From Synechococcus sp. 1G10 (GTDB lineage Bacteria > Cyanobacteriota > Cyanobacteriia > PCC-6307 > Cyanobiaceae): a DNA stretch of 64,000 nucleotides. Within the stretch, counting starts at the first letter, position 1. The number at the start of each line of letters is the position of its first letter. Under the pieces are notes generated by a model that was given only the letters and a program-made list of their open reading frames with translations, searched no databases and was not told where the DNA came from. Below are positions 14,027 to 21,645 of this stretch, one piece after another. The stretch is taken from contig NZ_NQKW01000007.1 of the NCBI RefSeq assembly GCF_002252625.1, positions 62,001 through 126,000 of the forward strand, in the 5' to 3' direction. The position numbers were made by a program, and so were the translations under genes.

Positions 14027-14338
14027 ATGTCTGACCTGCTGCAACTCCCGCCGAGCGAGCGGCTGGCCTTGGCGATCGCCCGCTGGGACAGCCTGGATGA
14101 CGAGGCTCGAGTTGGAGCGCTGCCACTTGATTCCGCCCTCTGCGCCGAGCTCGACCGGCGCTGGGCGACCCATCTCAACAACCCTGGCGGCGCGGTGGCC
14201 TGTGATGAGGTGCGCAGCCAGCTCGACGCCAGAGGACCGAGCCCGCGGTTCGGTCCTGCCGCAGGCGCTGGAGGGTCTACTGGAAACCCAGCGCTGGTAC
14301 GGCAGGCTTTAGCCGGCGTTGGCTCGTGGCTTCGCTGA
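14027..14338 (+). CDS. Addiction-module antitoxin (PF09720-type), 3' end probably shifted
   Basis: MSDLLQLPPSERLALAIARW through WATHLNNPGGAVACDEVRS matches the family at full length. The frame then continues past the expected end (after about residue 70) into about 30 residues rich in Gly and Arg that do not belong, suggesting a frameshift near the normal stop. The antitoxin part may still work. Confidence 0.68.
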   Translation: MSDLLQLPPSERLALAIARWDSLDDEARVGALPLDSALCAELDRRWATHLNNPGGAVACDEVRSQLDARGPSPRFGPAAGAGGSTGNPALVRQALAGVGSWLR

Positions 14339-14400
14339 AGCCTTCGCTGCTGCGGTGGAGCACATCCACAACGATCCCAGAGGGGCTGTTGGCCATGGAG
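14226..14400 (+). pseudogene. ParE-family toxin with TAG and 3' truncation
   Basis: The frame reads VLPQALEGLLETQRWYGRL, meets TAG at 14310-14312, and continues in the same frame as PALARGFAEAFAAAVEHIHN before losing similarity near 14400. A Gln codon (CAG) is plausible at the TAG. The toxin's C-terminal half is missing, so it is doubly disabled. Confidence 0.68.
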
Positions 14401-14442
14401 CGATGGTGAGGGCTGCCGGGCTCCATGGCCAGGACTGGTTTT

Positions 14443-14541
14443 GGCGGCCCTTCAGGCCATCGCCGCTGCTGGGAGGCCTTCTGGCGTGATCGCGTGGCGG
14501 CTGCAGCCAACCCGGCTCCGAGGGTGGCTGTGCCGCCCCAG
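14443..14541 (+). repeat. R2 repeat, copy 6
   Basis: R2 with the GGGATCCC palindrome mutated (GGGAGGCC) but GGCTGCAGCC and both ends recognisable. Only 42 bp from the mazE start. Confidence 0.8.
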
Positions 14542-14583
14542 CCACTGGAGAGGTTTATCCTTCTGTTTATACGTCTGATTCCC

Positions 14584-14844
14584 ATGGCCGCCACCCCTTC
14601 CCGCCAGGCCCTGCGCCGTTGGGGCAACAGCCTCGGTATCCGCTTGCCCGCCTCCATCGCCCGGGAGGCTCAGCTGCAGGTGGATCAGGCCGTGGAACTC
14701 TCCGTTGTCGAGGGAGGCGTGATGATCCGGCCGGTGCAGCAGCGCCTTTCCCTGGCCGAACGGCTGGCGGCCTACGAGCCCATGGCTGGCGAACCCACCG
14801 AGGCCATGGCCTTCTCTCCGCTGGGTGCTGAGGTCATCGAGTGA
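14584..14844 (+). CDS. mazE: MazE-type AbrB-fold antitoxin
   Basis: 86 residues. LRRWGNSLGIRLPASIAREA is the swapped-hairpin AbrB DNA-binding motif, followed by VDQAVELSVVEGGVMIRP. ATG 14584; a -10-like TATACG lies at 14568-14573, so the mRNA may be almost leaderless. The stop overlaps mazF by 4 bp. Confidence 0.88.
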   Translation: MAATPSRQALRRWGNSLGIRLPASIAREAQLQVDQAVELSVVEGGVMIRPVQQRLSLAERLAAYEPMAGEPTEAMAFSPLGAEVIE

Positions 14845-15224
14845 GTCCCCGCCGCGCCGTCCAAGACTGGGTGCCCGATCGTGGCGATGTGATCTGGATC
14901 GACCACAACCCCCAGGCCGGCCGCGAGATGAAGGATCACCATCCCTTTGCGGTGCTGTCCACCGCTTCCTTCCACGCCACCGTGGGCCTTGTGGTGGGCT
15001 GCGCGATGACCTCAGCTCCCTACAACCGTGGTTCCACCCTTGCTGTGGACCTGGGTCCCATCCCCGATCGGCCTGGTGCCCACAGCTTTGTGCTGTGCCA
15101 GCAACTCAAATCCTTCGACTGGCGCGCCAGGGGCGCTCGCCCCCATCCGATCGGCCGACTGAACGACACCCAATTGGAGGAGGTGATGGCGATCGTGGGT
15201 CAGATCCTTGGGTTGGTGGTGTGA
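14841..15224 (+). CDS. mazF: MazF/PemK mRNA interferase
   Basis: 127 residues from GTG 14841. RGDVIWIDHNPQAGREM, HHPFAVLSTASF and FVLCQQLKSFDWRARGA are conserved MazF elements (sequence-specific mRNA cleavage). It overlaps mazE (GTGA). No damage seen. Confidence 0.9.
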   Translation: MSPRRAVQDWVPDRGDVIWIDHNPQAGREMKDHHPFAVLSTASFHATVGLVVGCAMTSAPYNRGSTLAVDLGPIPDRPGAHSFVLCQQLKSFDWRARGARPHPIGRLNDTQLEEVMAIVGQILGLVV

Positions 15225-15239
15225 GCCATCGGCCGCCAG

Positions 15240-15425
15240 TTGAGGCGTCATTGTCGTCATCGAGGGAGGAAGGATGGCTCCTGCCGGGCCAGCGCAGCCG
15301 CTGCCGTCATCAGTACCGAAGCCGACACACTGGAGGACCTCCACCGGGAGATTGCTGGCGCTGATCGACCAGCTGCCGATCGGCTCCCAGGGGCTTTGAA
15401 CCAGCTCCAGCCGCTGGCGGTCTGC
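15240..15425 (+). pseudogene. Mosaic of HicB and PF09720 antitoxin scraps
   Basis: The first half resembles the middle of the short HicB (KDGSCRASAAAAV, TEADTLEDLHREIAG). The second half matches, on the minus strand, pieces of the antitoxin at 3599 (positions around 3680-3785, with an internal gap). Two unrelated TA genes are fused end to end. Confidence 0.62.
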
Positions 15426-15536
15426 CTGCGATGAATACCTTCCGCTTCACCCGCCGATCCCTCCTGGATCAGAACCGGTGCCCGATGATCAGCAGCGTGC
15501 TGGCTCGCCCTTGCGCCACCGCAGCAGATCCTCCCG

Positions 15537-16757
15537 ATGGGCCTCTTCTTCCCAGACCCTCTCTTTGAGCGCTTTGCGCTCCGCGCCCTGTCGCATGCGG
15601 TCTATGGCGGTGCGGATTTCGGCGAGTGCTTCGTGACGGCATCAAAAATCGCCCCCGGGGATGTGGACAGCTGGTTCAACGCCTGGACCGCCACGGCGGA
15701 TCGGGTCGTTGCCATCGCCAACACGTCTGCGGCCGCCGGCCACTCGGTGAGCGCCCGTGAGGCCTGGCTGCGGGCCAGCAACTACTACCGCACCTCCTGG
15801 CTGCCGCTCTTCGGTGCGCCCGTGGAGGCCCGGCTGGTGGAGGCCTTTGATCGGGAATCCGAGGCGTTCGCCAGGGCGGCTGCGCTGATGACGCCGGCCG
15901 TGGAGGCCGTGGAGATCCCCTACGAGGGAACGAGCCTGCCCGGCTACTTCCACCGTGCCAATGATTCGGGCCAGCCGCGCCCCACCCTCATCGCCACCAA
16001 CGGCTATGACGCCACCGTGCACGAGGCGCACTTCGCCCATGCCGTGGCCGCCGTGCGCCGCGGCTACCACTGCCTCACCTTCGATGGCCCCGGCCAGGGC
16101 CGTCCCCTCATCCACCAGAGCCTGGTGTTGCGCCCCGATTGGGAGGCCGTGGTGCGTCCGGTGATGGACTACGCCCTCTCCCGAGCGGACGTCGACCCGC
16201 AGCGGATCGCGCTGATCGGCTGGAGTTTCGGCGGCTATCTGGCGCCCCGCGCGGCCAGTGGCGAGCACCGCCTCGCGGCCTGCATCGCTGACCCCGGCCA
16301 GTGGGACCTGCTCGAGGCGCTGCGCACGAACCTGCCGCTTCCCCCAGCCGTGCGCGAGCGCCTCCCGGAGATCGACCCCGCCGATCTCGAGGCCTTCGAG
16401 GCCGAGATGCGCTCCAACCCCTCTCTGCAGTGGACCGTCCGGCGGGCCCTCTGGGTGCACGGGCTCGATTCGATCGCCGAGTATTTCCGGATCGCCGGCG
16501 ATTACAGCCTCAGGGGGCGCGCCGAACGGATCCGCTGCCCCACGCTGGTGGCCTGGGCGGAAGGCGATCCGATCGCCCGCTTCGCGGAGCAGCTCCATGC
16601 CGCGCTGCAGTGCTCCCGCACCCTCGTGCGTTTCACCGCCGCCGAGGGCGCCGGCGGCCACTGCGAAGAGACGGCCCGCTCCCTGTTCCACCAGCGCGCC
16701 TACGACTGGCTGGACGGTGTGTTCGCCAACCCCCGCGCAGCTCACCCAAGCCGTTGA
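15537..16757 (+). CDS. Alpha/beta hydrolase (esterase/peptidase-like)
   Basis: 406 residues with an N-terminal helical domain (to about 130) and a C-terminal alpha/beta-hydrolase fold. The nucleophile elbow is GWSFGGY (Ser near residue 226), the acid is probably Asp in WAEGDPIARF and the His is in GAGGHCEETA. The layout resembles the family of 2,6-dihydroxypseudooxynicotine hydrolase and related C-C hydrolases or dipeptidyl-peptidase-like proteins. Substrate unknown. It is the only clear non-TA enzyme inside the TA array. Confidence 0.8.
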   Translation: MGLFFPDPLFERFALRALSHAVYGGADFGECFVTASKIAPGDVDSWFNAWTATADRVVAIANTSAAAGHSVSAREAWLRASNYYRTSWLPLFGAPVEARLVEAFDRESEAFARAAALMTPAVEAVEIPYEGTSLPGYFHRANDSGQPRPTLIATNGYDATVHEAHFAHAVAAVRRGYHCLTFDGPGQGRPLIHQSLVLRPDWEAVVRPVMDYALSRADVDPQRIALIGWSFGGYLAPRAASGEHRLAACIADPGQWDLLEALRTNLPLPPAVRERLPEIDPADLEAFEAEMRSNPSLQWTVRRALWVHGLDSIAEYFRIAGDYSLRGRAERIRCPTLVAWAEGDPIARFAEQLHAALQCSRTLVRFTAAEGAGGHCEETARSLFHQRAYDWLDGVFANPRAAHPSR

Positions 16758-16813
16758 CGGCACCCTGCGGTTCGTTTCCCCCCGCCCTGCCCCTGGCCGC
16801 CAGGCTGGGTTTT

Positions 16814-16912
16814 GGGCGGCCCGTCAGGCAGGTGCCCCTGCTGGGATCCCTTCTGGCGTGTTCGCGTGGCGGCTGCAGCCAACCCGGCTCCGGGTGTAGC
16901 TGTGCAGCCCCA
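16814..16912 (+). repeat. R2 repeat, copy 7
   Basis: Complete R2 with one change in the right end (GTGCAGCCCC). The sequence after it (CCCTTCATCCGCAGAACCGATGGGCAGGC in part) is also shared with copies 3 and 5. 118 bp before mntA. Confidence 0.85.
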
Positions 16913-17030
16913 GCCCCCTTCATCCGCAGAACCGATGGGCAGGCTACTCCTGAGGATTCCAACCGAAGGGTGGAGGCGGATTAGCCTGGGATCGGGGCGG
17001 CGAGCAGCGCGGGGCACCAGATTGGGCACC

Positions 17031-17339
17031 ATGACCGGCAGCCAACCCCGAACTCTCAAGCAGCTGTCGCAGTTGGCGCCCAAGCTGCAGGCGCTCATCG
17101 CTGCCCACGGTGGTCGGGATCTGCGGGTCTTTGGCTCTGTGCTCCACGGCACGGCAGCGAACCAGAGCGATGTGGACCTGCTTGTGGATTTCCCAGGCAG
17201 CCCGAGTTATGAGCAGTAAATGGATCTCAAGTTCGCCCTCGAAGACCTGCTGAAGGTGCATGTCGATCTGGTCACGAGGCGTGGACTGCGTGCTGAGCTG
17301 CGTGAACGGATCGAGCAGGAGGCGATCCCACTTGCCTGA
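17031..17339 (+). pseudogene. mntA: MntA antitoxin with in-frame TAA
   Basis: Closely related to the mntA at 12946. FGSVLHGTAANQSDVDLLV keeps the catalytic pattern, but codon 63 is TAA (17217-17219) where the paralogue has TAC (Tyr) in the same context (EQ-stop-MDLK). The frame then continues to 17339. Here the antitoxin, not only the toxin, is broken. Confidence 0.85.
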
Positions 17340-17500
17340 GCGTCCACAAAGCGCGTGACTAGGCCCTGAGGTGCCTTGGCGGCGAATCGCCGGCCTCCGT
17401 GATGTGCTGGCTCATGCCTATGTCGGCCTCGAAGGCAACATCACCTGGCAGATCGTTTCCGAGAGCATTCCAGCCCTGCCGATCACATGGCTGAGCGCCA
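17333..17500 (+). pseudogene. hepT: HepT-type toxin with N-terminal deletion
   Basis: Begins TTG CCT GAG like the intact hepT at 13247, then jumps to VPWRRIAGLRDVLAHAYVGL and ends about ESIPALP. The first two thirds are missing, although the HEPN R-x4-H-x-Y motif is retained. Confidence 0.75.
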
Positions 17501-17530
17501 GTGGCGTGCATCACACCGGTGGTCATACTC

Positions 17531-17932
17531 TCAGCCCTCAGCAGCAGCCATGAAGCGCACCGGCCCCGGGTACGCCGCCAGCTGGCTGTCGGCCGTGATC
17601 AGCAGCAGCCCGTCGGCGGTTGCCTGGGCCAGCAGCAACCGGTCAAACGGGTCGCGGTGCAGCGGCGGCAGCTGGGCCACCGCCAGGGCATGGCGCGCTT
17701 CGATGGGCAGCTCCTGCCAGCCCCCGTCCAGCAGGGTTCGGCGCAGCACCGCAGGCTGCACGTGGAAATCAGGCCGTCCCAAGGCCTGCTTGATCACCAG
17801 CTCCCACAGGCTGGCAACGCTGAACACCGGGGTGTTGAGCGGGTCTTCCAGCATCGTTGCCAAACCGGCGGGAAGCCGATCGGGCGATCCCATCGCCCAC
17901 ACCAGCAGGTGGGTATCCAGCAGCAGATCCAT
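17531..17932 (-). CDS. vapC: VapC PIN-domain toxin
   Basis: 133 residues: LLLDTHLLVWAM, SVASLWELVIKQALG and DPFDRLLLAQATADGLLLIT are the conserved PIN blocks with all acidic residues present. ATG 17932, 6 bp after the Phd antitoxin stop. Intact pair on the minus strand, not flanked by R1 or R2 at its own 5' end. Confidence 0.88.
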   Translation of the reverse strand: MDLLLDTHLLVWAMGSPDRLPAGLATMLEDPLNTPVFSVASLWELVIKQALGRPDFHVQPAVLRRTLLDGGWQELPIEARHALAVAQLPPLHRDPFDRLLLAQATADGLLLITADSQLAAYPGPVRFMAAAEG

Positions 17933-17938
17933 GGCTTC

Positions 17939-18199
17939 TCAGCCGCCCGGCTGGAGGCCTTCGAACAGATTGGCGATCTCAGCGGCTGCAATCCGGTCGA
18001 AGTCGTCGGGCACCGCGCACTGGCCCTGCAGCAGACCCAGGCGTCGCCGCTTGGGAGCTGCGTTGCTGGCGTCATCCAGTGCGGTGACGCGCACCATTGG
18101 CCGGCCGGCCTTACAGATCACGAACGCCTCGCCCGCCGCCGCTTCCTCCACCAGCCGGGAGAGGTGGGTCTTGGCGTCGTGCATGTTCACCTGACGCAT
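17939..18199 (-). CDS. Phd/YefM-type antitoxin
   Basis: 86 residues: MRQVNMHDAKTHLSRLVEEA with GEAFVICKAGRPMVRV is the Phd/YefM fold, followed by a toxin-binding tail. ATG 18199 has GGAGGT a few bases upstream, deciding the start over the longer frame to 18268. Directly upstream of vapC. Confidence 0.87.
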   Translation of the reverse strand: MRQVNMHDAKTHLSRLVEEAAAGEAFVICKAGRPMVRVTALDDASNAAPKRRRLGLLQGQCAVPDDFDRIAAAEIANLFEGLQPGG

Positions 18200-18336
18200 G
18201 GCCACCTCCGCTGGATTGAGTTCAACCAGCTTAGTCGACCCGATACGTCCTGGCGCCCCTCTCGCCACAGGCCGAGCGCCTGGATGAACGGGCAGACAGC
18301 ACAGCGGCGCTCTTAGCCGTTGGAGGGGTGAGGGGG

Positions 18337-18378
18337 CATGGGGGGGCTCACTGGCGGGGGTGTTACAGGCGTGGCACG
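18337..18378. repeat. R1 repeat, copy 9
   Basis: CATGGGGGGGCTCACTGGCG with GGGTGTTACAGGCGTGGCAC, a diverged R1. It precedes the glutaminase gene rather than a TA pair. The 350 bases before that gene hold nothing else I can name. Confidence 0.62.
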
Positions 18379-18551
18379 TGTAGAGCGTGCTTCCTGCGCG
18401 CGTTGGCCATGCCCAAGGTGCAGCACGGTGATTGGCTTGGATCCCTTCAGGAGCTTGGAGGCCCTGCGTCTGCAGTGGGTCGACTCCATCGCCGTTTGCG
18501 GCGCTACAGGCTCAACCCAGAACATCAACCTAATCTCCAGAGAGCGATACC

Positions 18552-20285
18552 GTGCAAGACATGGAACGTCTGCGCGAGCTTTTCGACCTGGTGGCGCACC
18601 ACGGCACCACCACGGCGGCAGACATTGGTACCCACATCGAAAACAGCGGCATCGGTGCCGACGATTTTCGCCTGGCCACCACCATCGCCTTGCTGCAGAA
18701 GCTGGGCGATCAACCGATCGACTTCGAGCAGTTCGCGGCGATCGTGGGCGATGAGCTGTTGATGGTGAATCGCGCCTTCAGGCGCCAGCTGGTCATTCCC
18801 GACTGGCAGGAGTTCTGCTCCGACATCGAAACGGTGTACCGCCATGTGGCAACGGACAGAAGTGGCAGCAACGCCGACTACATCCCGATACTGCGCGATG
18901 CCGATCCCGAGCGGTGGGGCGTGGCCGTCTGCAGCGTTGACGGCCAGCGCATGGGCCTGGGCGATGTTGATGTCTATCACTCGATTCAATCGGTCTCCAA
19001 GCCACTCACCTATGCCTTCGCACTCGATAGGGAGGGTTTTGATTTCACGCATCAATTCGTGGGGATGGAGCCCTCCGGTCGCCCTTTCAATGCTCTGGAT
19101 CTGCTGCCTGACGAACGTCCCTACAACCCCTGTGTGAATGCTGGAGCCATCATGATGGCCGGCCTGGTTGCATCGGGCGCACCACACCTGAGTGATCGAG
19201 AGATCACTCAGGTGATCATGAACTTATGGGCGAAGCTCTGCGGCCACGTGGCACCGGTGCACTTCAGCGAGGAGACGATGCTGTCGGAACGGGATACCGC
19301 CGACAACAACTTTGCGATTGCCTATTTGCTGCGTGGCCGCTGCGGCTTACCCCGCAGCGTGGATCTCCATAAGATGATGGATGTCTATCTGTCGTGCTGC
19401 AGTATTGAGATGACCGCCAGAATGCTGTCCATTGCGGCGGCGACCCTGGCCAATGGAGGCGTCTGCCCGATCACGGGCGAACAGGTTCTCCCGACGGACG
19501 TCGTGAAGAAAACGCTTTCGGTGATGCAATCTGCAGGCATGTATGACAATGCCGGCGTGTTCACCCTAGAGGTAGGCCTGCCGGCAAAATCAGGGGTGGC
19601 TGGAGCCGTGATGGTGGTGATTCCCAACCTGATGGGTTTCGCCACCTTCTCGCCCCGACTGGATGCCTACGGCAACTCCGTGCGGGGAGTGAGCTTCTGC
19701 CGGCAGCTGGTGGAGCGCTTCACCTTCCATATGTATGACAGTATCTCCGGTGGGCGAACGGGCTGCAAACGTGACCCGCGGGCGTCACAGCACACCCGCC
19801 GGCAGCGAGATCTCACGGATCTGCGCTGGGCCGTATCCCATGGCGACCGCTATGCCACCAAGGTGAGGGATCTGATGCTGGATTGCATGATCTCCATCAC
19901 CCTGGCTGATGGCGAGATCGAGGCCTCCGAGCTCGCAACCATGGCTGAGGCCTATGCCGAACTGATGAACGAGCAGCCCGATCCCGGGGCGCTGCAACAG
20001 CAGGCCGTCGCCTGCCAGCAAAGGGCCGTCCAGGAGGGACGGCATGGCGCAACTGGAGCGTTCGAAGCTCTGGTGGAGCGCCTCAGGCGGGAGCTGCCCC
20101 TGCTGGATGACAACAGCCGGGAACTGATCCTGGAGGCCGCCTTCCGCGTGTCCTGCGCTGATGGAGAGATCGAACCTGAGGAAGACCTGCAACTGCGATC
20201 GATCGCCGAGGCCCTGGCCATCCATGAAGGAGTGCTGGAGCTGGAGATCGCCCGTTTCCAGCGGCAGCTGCCCGCTCCAAGGTGA
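18552..20285 (+). CDS. glsA: Glutaminase of animal-like architecture with C-terminal TerB domain
   Basis: 577 residues. The N-terminal ~95 residues form a helical module ending NRAFRRQLVIPDWQEF, resembling the helical domain of animal kidney-type glutaminase. Then comes the serine-dependent glutaminase fold: ADYIPIL, YHSIQSVSKPLTYAFAL (S-x-x-K) and FVGMEPSGRPFNAL, with CVNAGAIM and GLPAKSGVAGAV. Residues about 435-575 hold a TerB-like helical domain with two DGEIE acidic motifs. It hydrolyses glutamine to glutamate and ammonia. GTG 18552; ATG 18561 is an alternative. Confidence 0.9.
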   Translation: MQDMERLRELFDLVAHHGTTTAADIGTHIENSGIGADDFRLATTIALLQKLGDQPIDFEQFAAIVGDELLMVNRAFRRQLVIPDWQEFCSDIETVYRHVATDRSGSNADYIPILRDADPERWGVAVCSVDGQRMGLGDVDVYHSIQSVSKPLTYAFALDREGFDFTHQFVGMEPSGRPFNALDLLPDERPYNPCVNAGAIMMAGLVASGAPHLSDREITQVIMNLWAKLCGHVAPVHFSEETMLSERDTADNNFAIAYLLRGRCGLPRSVDLHKMMDVYLSCCSIEMTARMLSIAAATLANGGVCPITGEQVLPTDVVKKTLSVMQSAGMYDNAGVFTLEVGLPAKSGVAGAVMVVIPNLMGFATFSPRLDAYGNSVRGVSFCRQLVERFTFHMYDSISGGRTGCKRDPRASQHTRRQRDLTDLRWAVSHGDRYATKVRDLMLDCMISITLADGEIEASELATMAEAYAELMNEQPDPGALQQQAVACQQRAVQEGRHGATGAFEALVERLRRELPLLDDNSRELILEAAFRVSCADGEIEPEEDLQLRSIAEALAIHEGVLELEIARFQRQLPAPR

Positions 20286-20673
20286 TCCCTGGCCAGGCGA
20301 GCCACATCCTCGGCGGTGATCGCCTTCTGCACCTGGCCTTGAGGGCAGGAACGCGCTGCAAGCCGCGGAAGTCAGTGTGGCCCATTTGCCTTAGTCGGCC
20401 CTGGCAAAGGCAGGTTCAGATCGTTCACCAGCGAGGTTCCCAAGACACTCAAAAGACGTCAACACACAAGATCGGCTGAGAATCATTTAATCCATCCAGA
20501 ATGAACGAAGCCATACGGCTGAATCGTTACGAACGGCTCTATAGCAAGAGATCGCGCTCATTGAGAACTCAAGGGCGAAATAGACTCACTGCACTTCAGA
20601 ACCAAATCGGCCGCTGCTGCCTGGTCGCCACCCGATCAGCGTATCTCGCCCATCCGCTTCAAGCGCTTGGGGA

Positions 20674-20713
20674 CATGGGGGCATCCTCGTTGGGGTGTGA
20701 CGGAGTTGCCACC
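20674..20713. repeat. R1 repeat, copy 10
   Basis: CATGGGGGCATCCTCGTTGG with GTGTGACGGAGTTGCCACC, in the same extended context as copy 2. The region 20286-20946 otherwise shows no gene I can support. Confidence 0.72.
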
Positions 20714-20946
20714 GGTGGAGGGGAAGCTCACTCGCCATGTCTTCCCCCAGCCCCCTTCCGATGGAATCGCTGTGATTCCTGTGGGTGCTCTGGGGCCCTG
20801 AGGCGGCAGGTGAGCGATGCGGGCAGAGCAGATGAAGTGTCCCCTCTGGCACAGTCACCTGGCTACCTGGAGTGCGGGTCACCCGCATCGACGATCCCGG
20901 TGAATACCCGGATCGGTATTACTGAGAACCCAGCCATTCCAGACCT

Positions 20947-21525
20947 ATGGGCGACAAATATCAGATCCAGCGCGATGACGGTGTGAAGGACGGCATCGCC
21001 GGCCAGGTGTTCGCCAGCTACGACGAGGCCTACGCCGTGGTGGAACGGTATTACGCAGACATCTGCTGCTCCGACGATCGGGAGTACTACCGGATCGTGC
21101 CGTTTCCGGCAGCCCATCGCAATGCCGAGCCCTTGCTGACTGCAAGCAGAAGCACCCAATGGAGCACGGACGGACACCTTGGAGGCCGACCAGGATTGTT
21201 TGCGCCAGCGCGACCAGCAGATCGCCTCATGACCCTGCTGCTCGACACCAGCGGATCTCTGCCAGCTGGCGATTGCCCTGGGCCAGGCCTGCAGAAAGAA
21301 CGGTCGCACTGCTTTGAGCCTGAATCTGCCCGTGGTTCAGGCGACGTATGGTGTATTCACCAGGAGGTGGATGTTGCAACGCATGCAGATCTACCTGTCG
21401 GACCCGAAGCACAGCGTCTGGATGCTTTCGCCGTCAGTACGGCCTTAGCCTCCTTGGTTACGCTCAACCGTCGCCATTCCCCGATGCTGGCCAACTTGCT
21501 GGTGTCCTATGCGAAAGGGGGTTGA
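20947..21525 (+). CDS. Chimeric frame: small hypothetical protein plus VapC scraps
   Basis: 192-codon open frame. Residues 1-52 (GVKDGIAGQVFASYDEAYAV, YYRIVPF) look like a real small acidic protein I do not recognise. Around residue 95 it reads MTLLLDTS, a VapC-like start. The end (AQRLDAF ... LVTLNRRHSPML) is the 3' end of the vapC at 9685 after a large deletion. In another frame a VapB start (MQIYLSDP) is visible. I doubt it is expressed as one protein. Confidence 0.4.
   Translation: MGDKYQIQRDDGVKDGIAGQVFASYDEAYAVVERYYADICCSDDREYYRIVPFPAAHRNAEPLLTASRSTQWSTDGHLGGRPGLFAPARPADRLMTLLLDTSGSLPAGDCPGPGLQKERSHCFEPESARGSGDVWCIHQEVDVATHADLPVGPEAQRLDAFAVSTALASLVTLNRRHSPMLANLLVSYAKGG
21349..21362 (+). 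promoter_or_regulatory. Relict VapBC operator
   Basis: TGGTGTATTCACCA, identical to the operator at 9412 except for one central base, followed by the same AGGAGG. The pair it controlled has collapsed. Confidence 0.6.
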
Positions 21526-21645
21526 GCCTCCTCAAGCGACGCAGCGTGAGCCGAGGCCGCCTAAGCCTGCGAGGCCTGATCGAAGGAGTGCTGGGAGCCG
21601 TTGAAATCCTGCCGTGCTCACCAGCATGCGTCTCACCCATGGGAG

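Noticed and set aside
4560-14312. UAG recoded as a sense codon in this organism
   Set aside because: The core GH57 gene ends in TAG at 23487-23489, and other frames also end in TAG, so it is a normal stop here. Local readthrough remains untested.
15642-16763. 373-codon minus-strand frame
   Set aside because: Antisense to the alpha/beta hydrolase, whose catalytic motifs are clear.
92-20713. CRISPR array made of the R1 or R2 repeats
   Set aside because: Repeats are hundreds to thousands of bases apart, flank genes, and no short unique spacers or Cas genes are present.
1-21640. Integron or superintegron cassette array
   Set aside because: The TA richness is suggestive, but no integrase gene is seen and R2 lacks the RYYYAAC/GTTRRRY ends of attC sites. 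I kept only the looser cassette idea.
1-21640. Insertion sequence or prophage
   Set aside because: No transposase, phage integrase or structural gene is recognisable in any frame, so R2 cannot be called an IS end.
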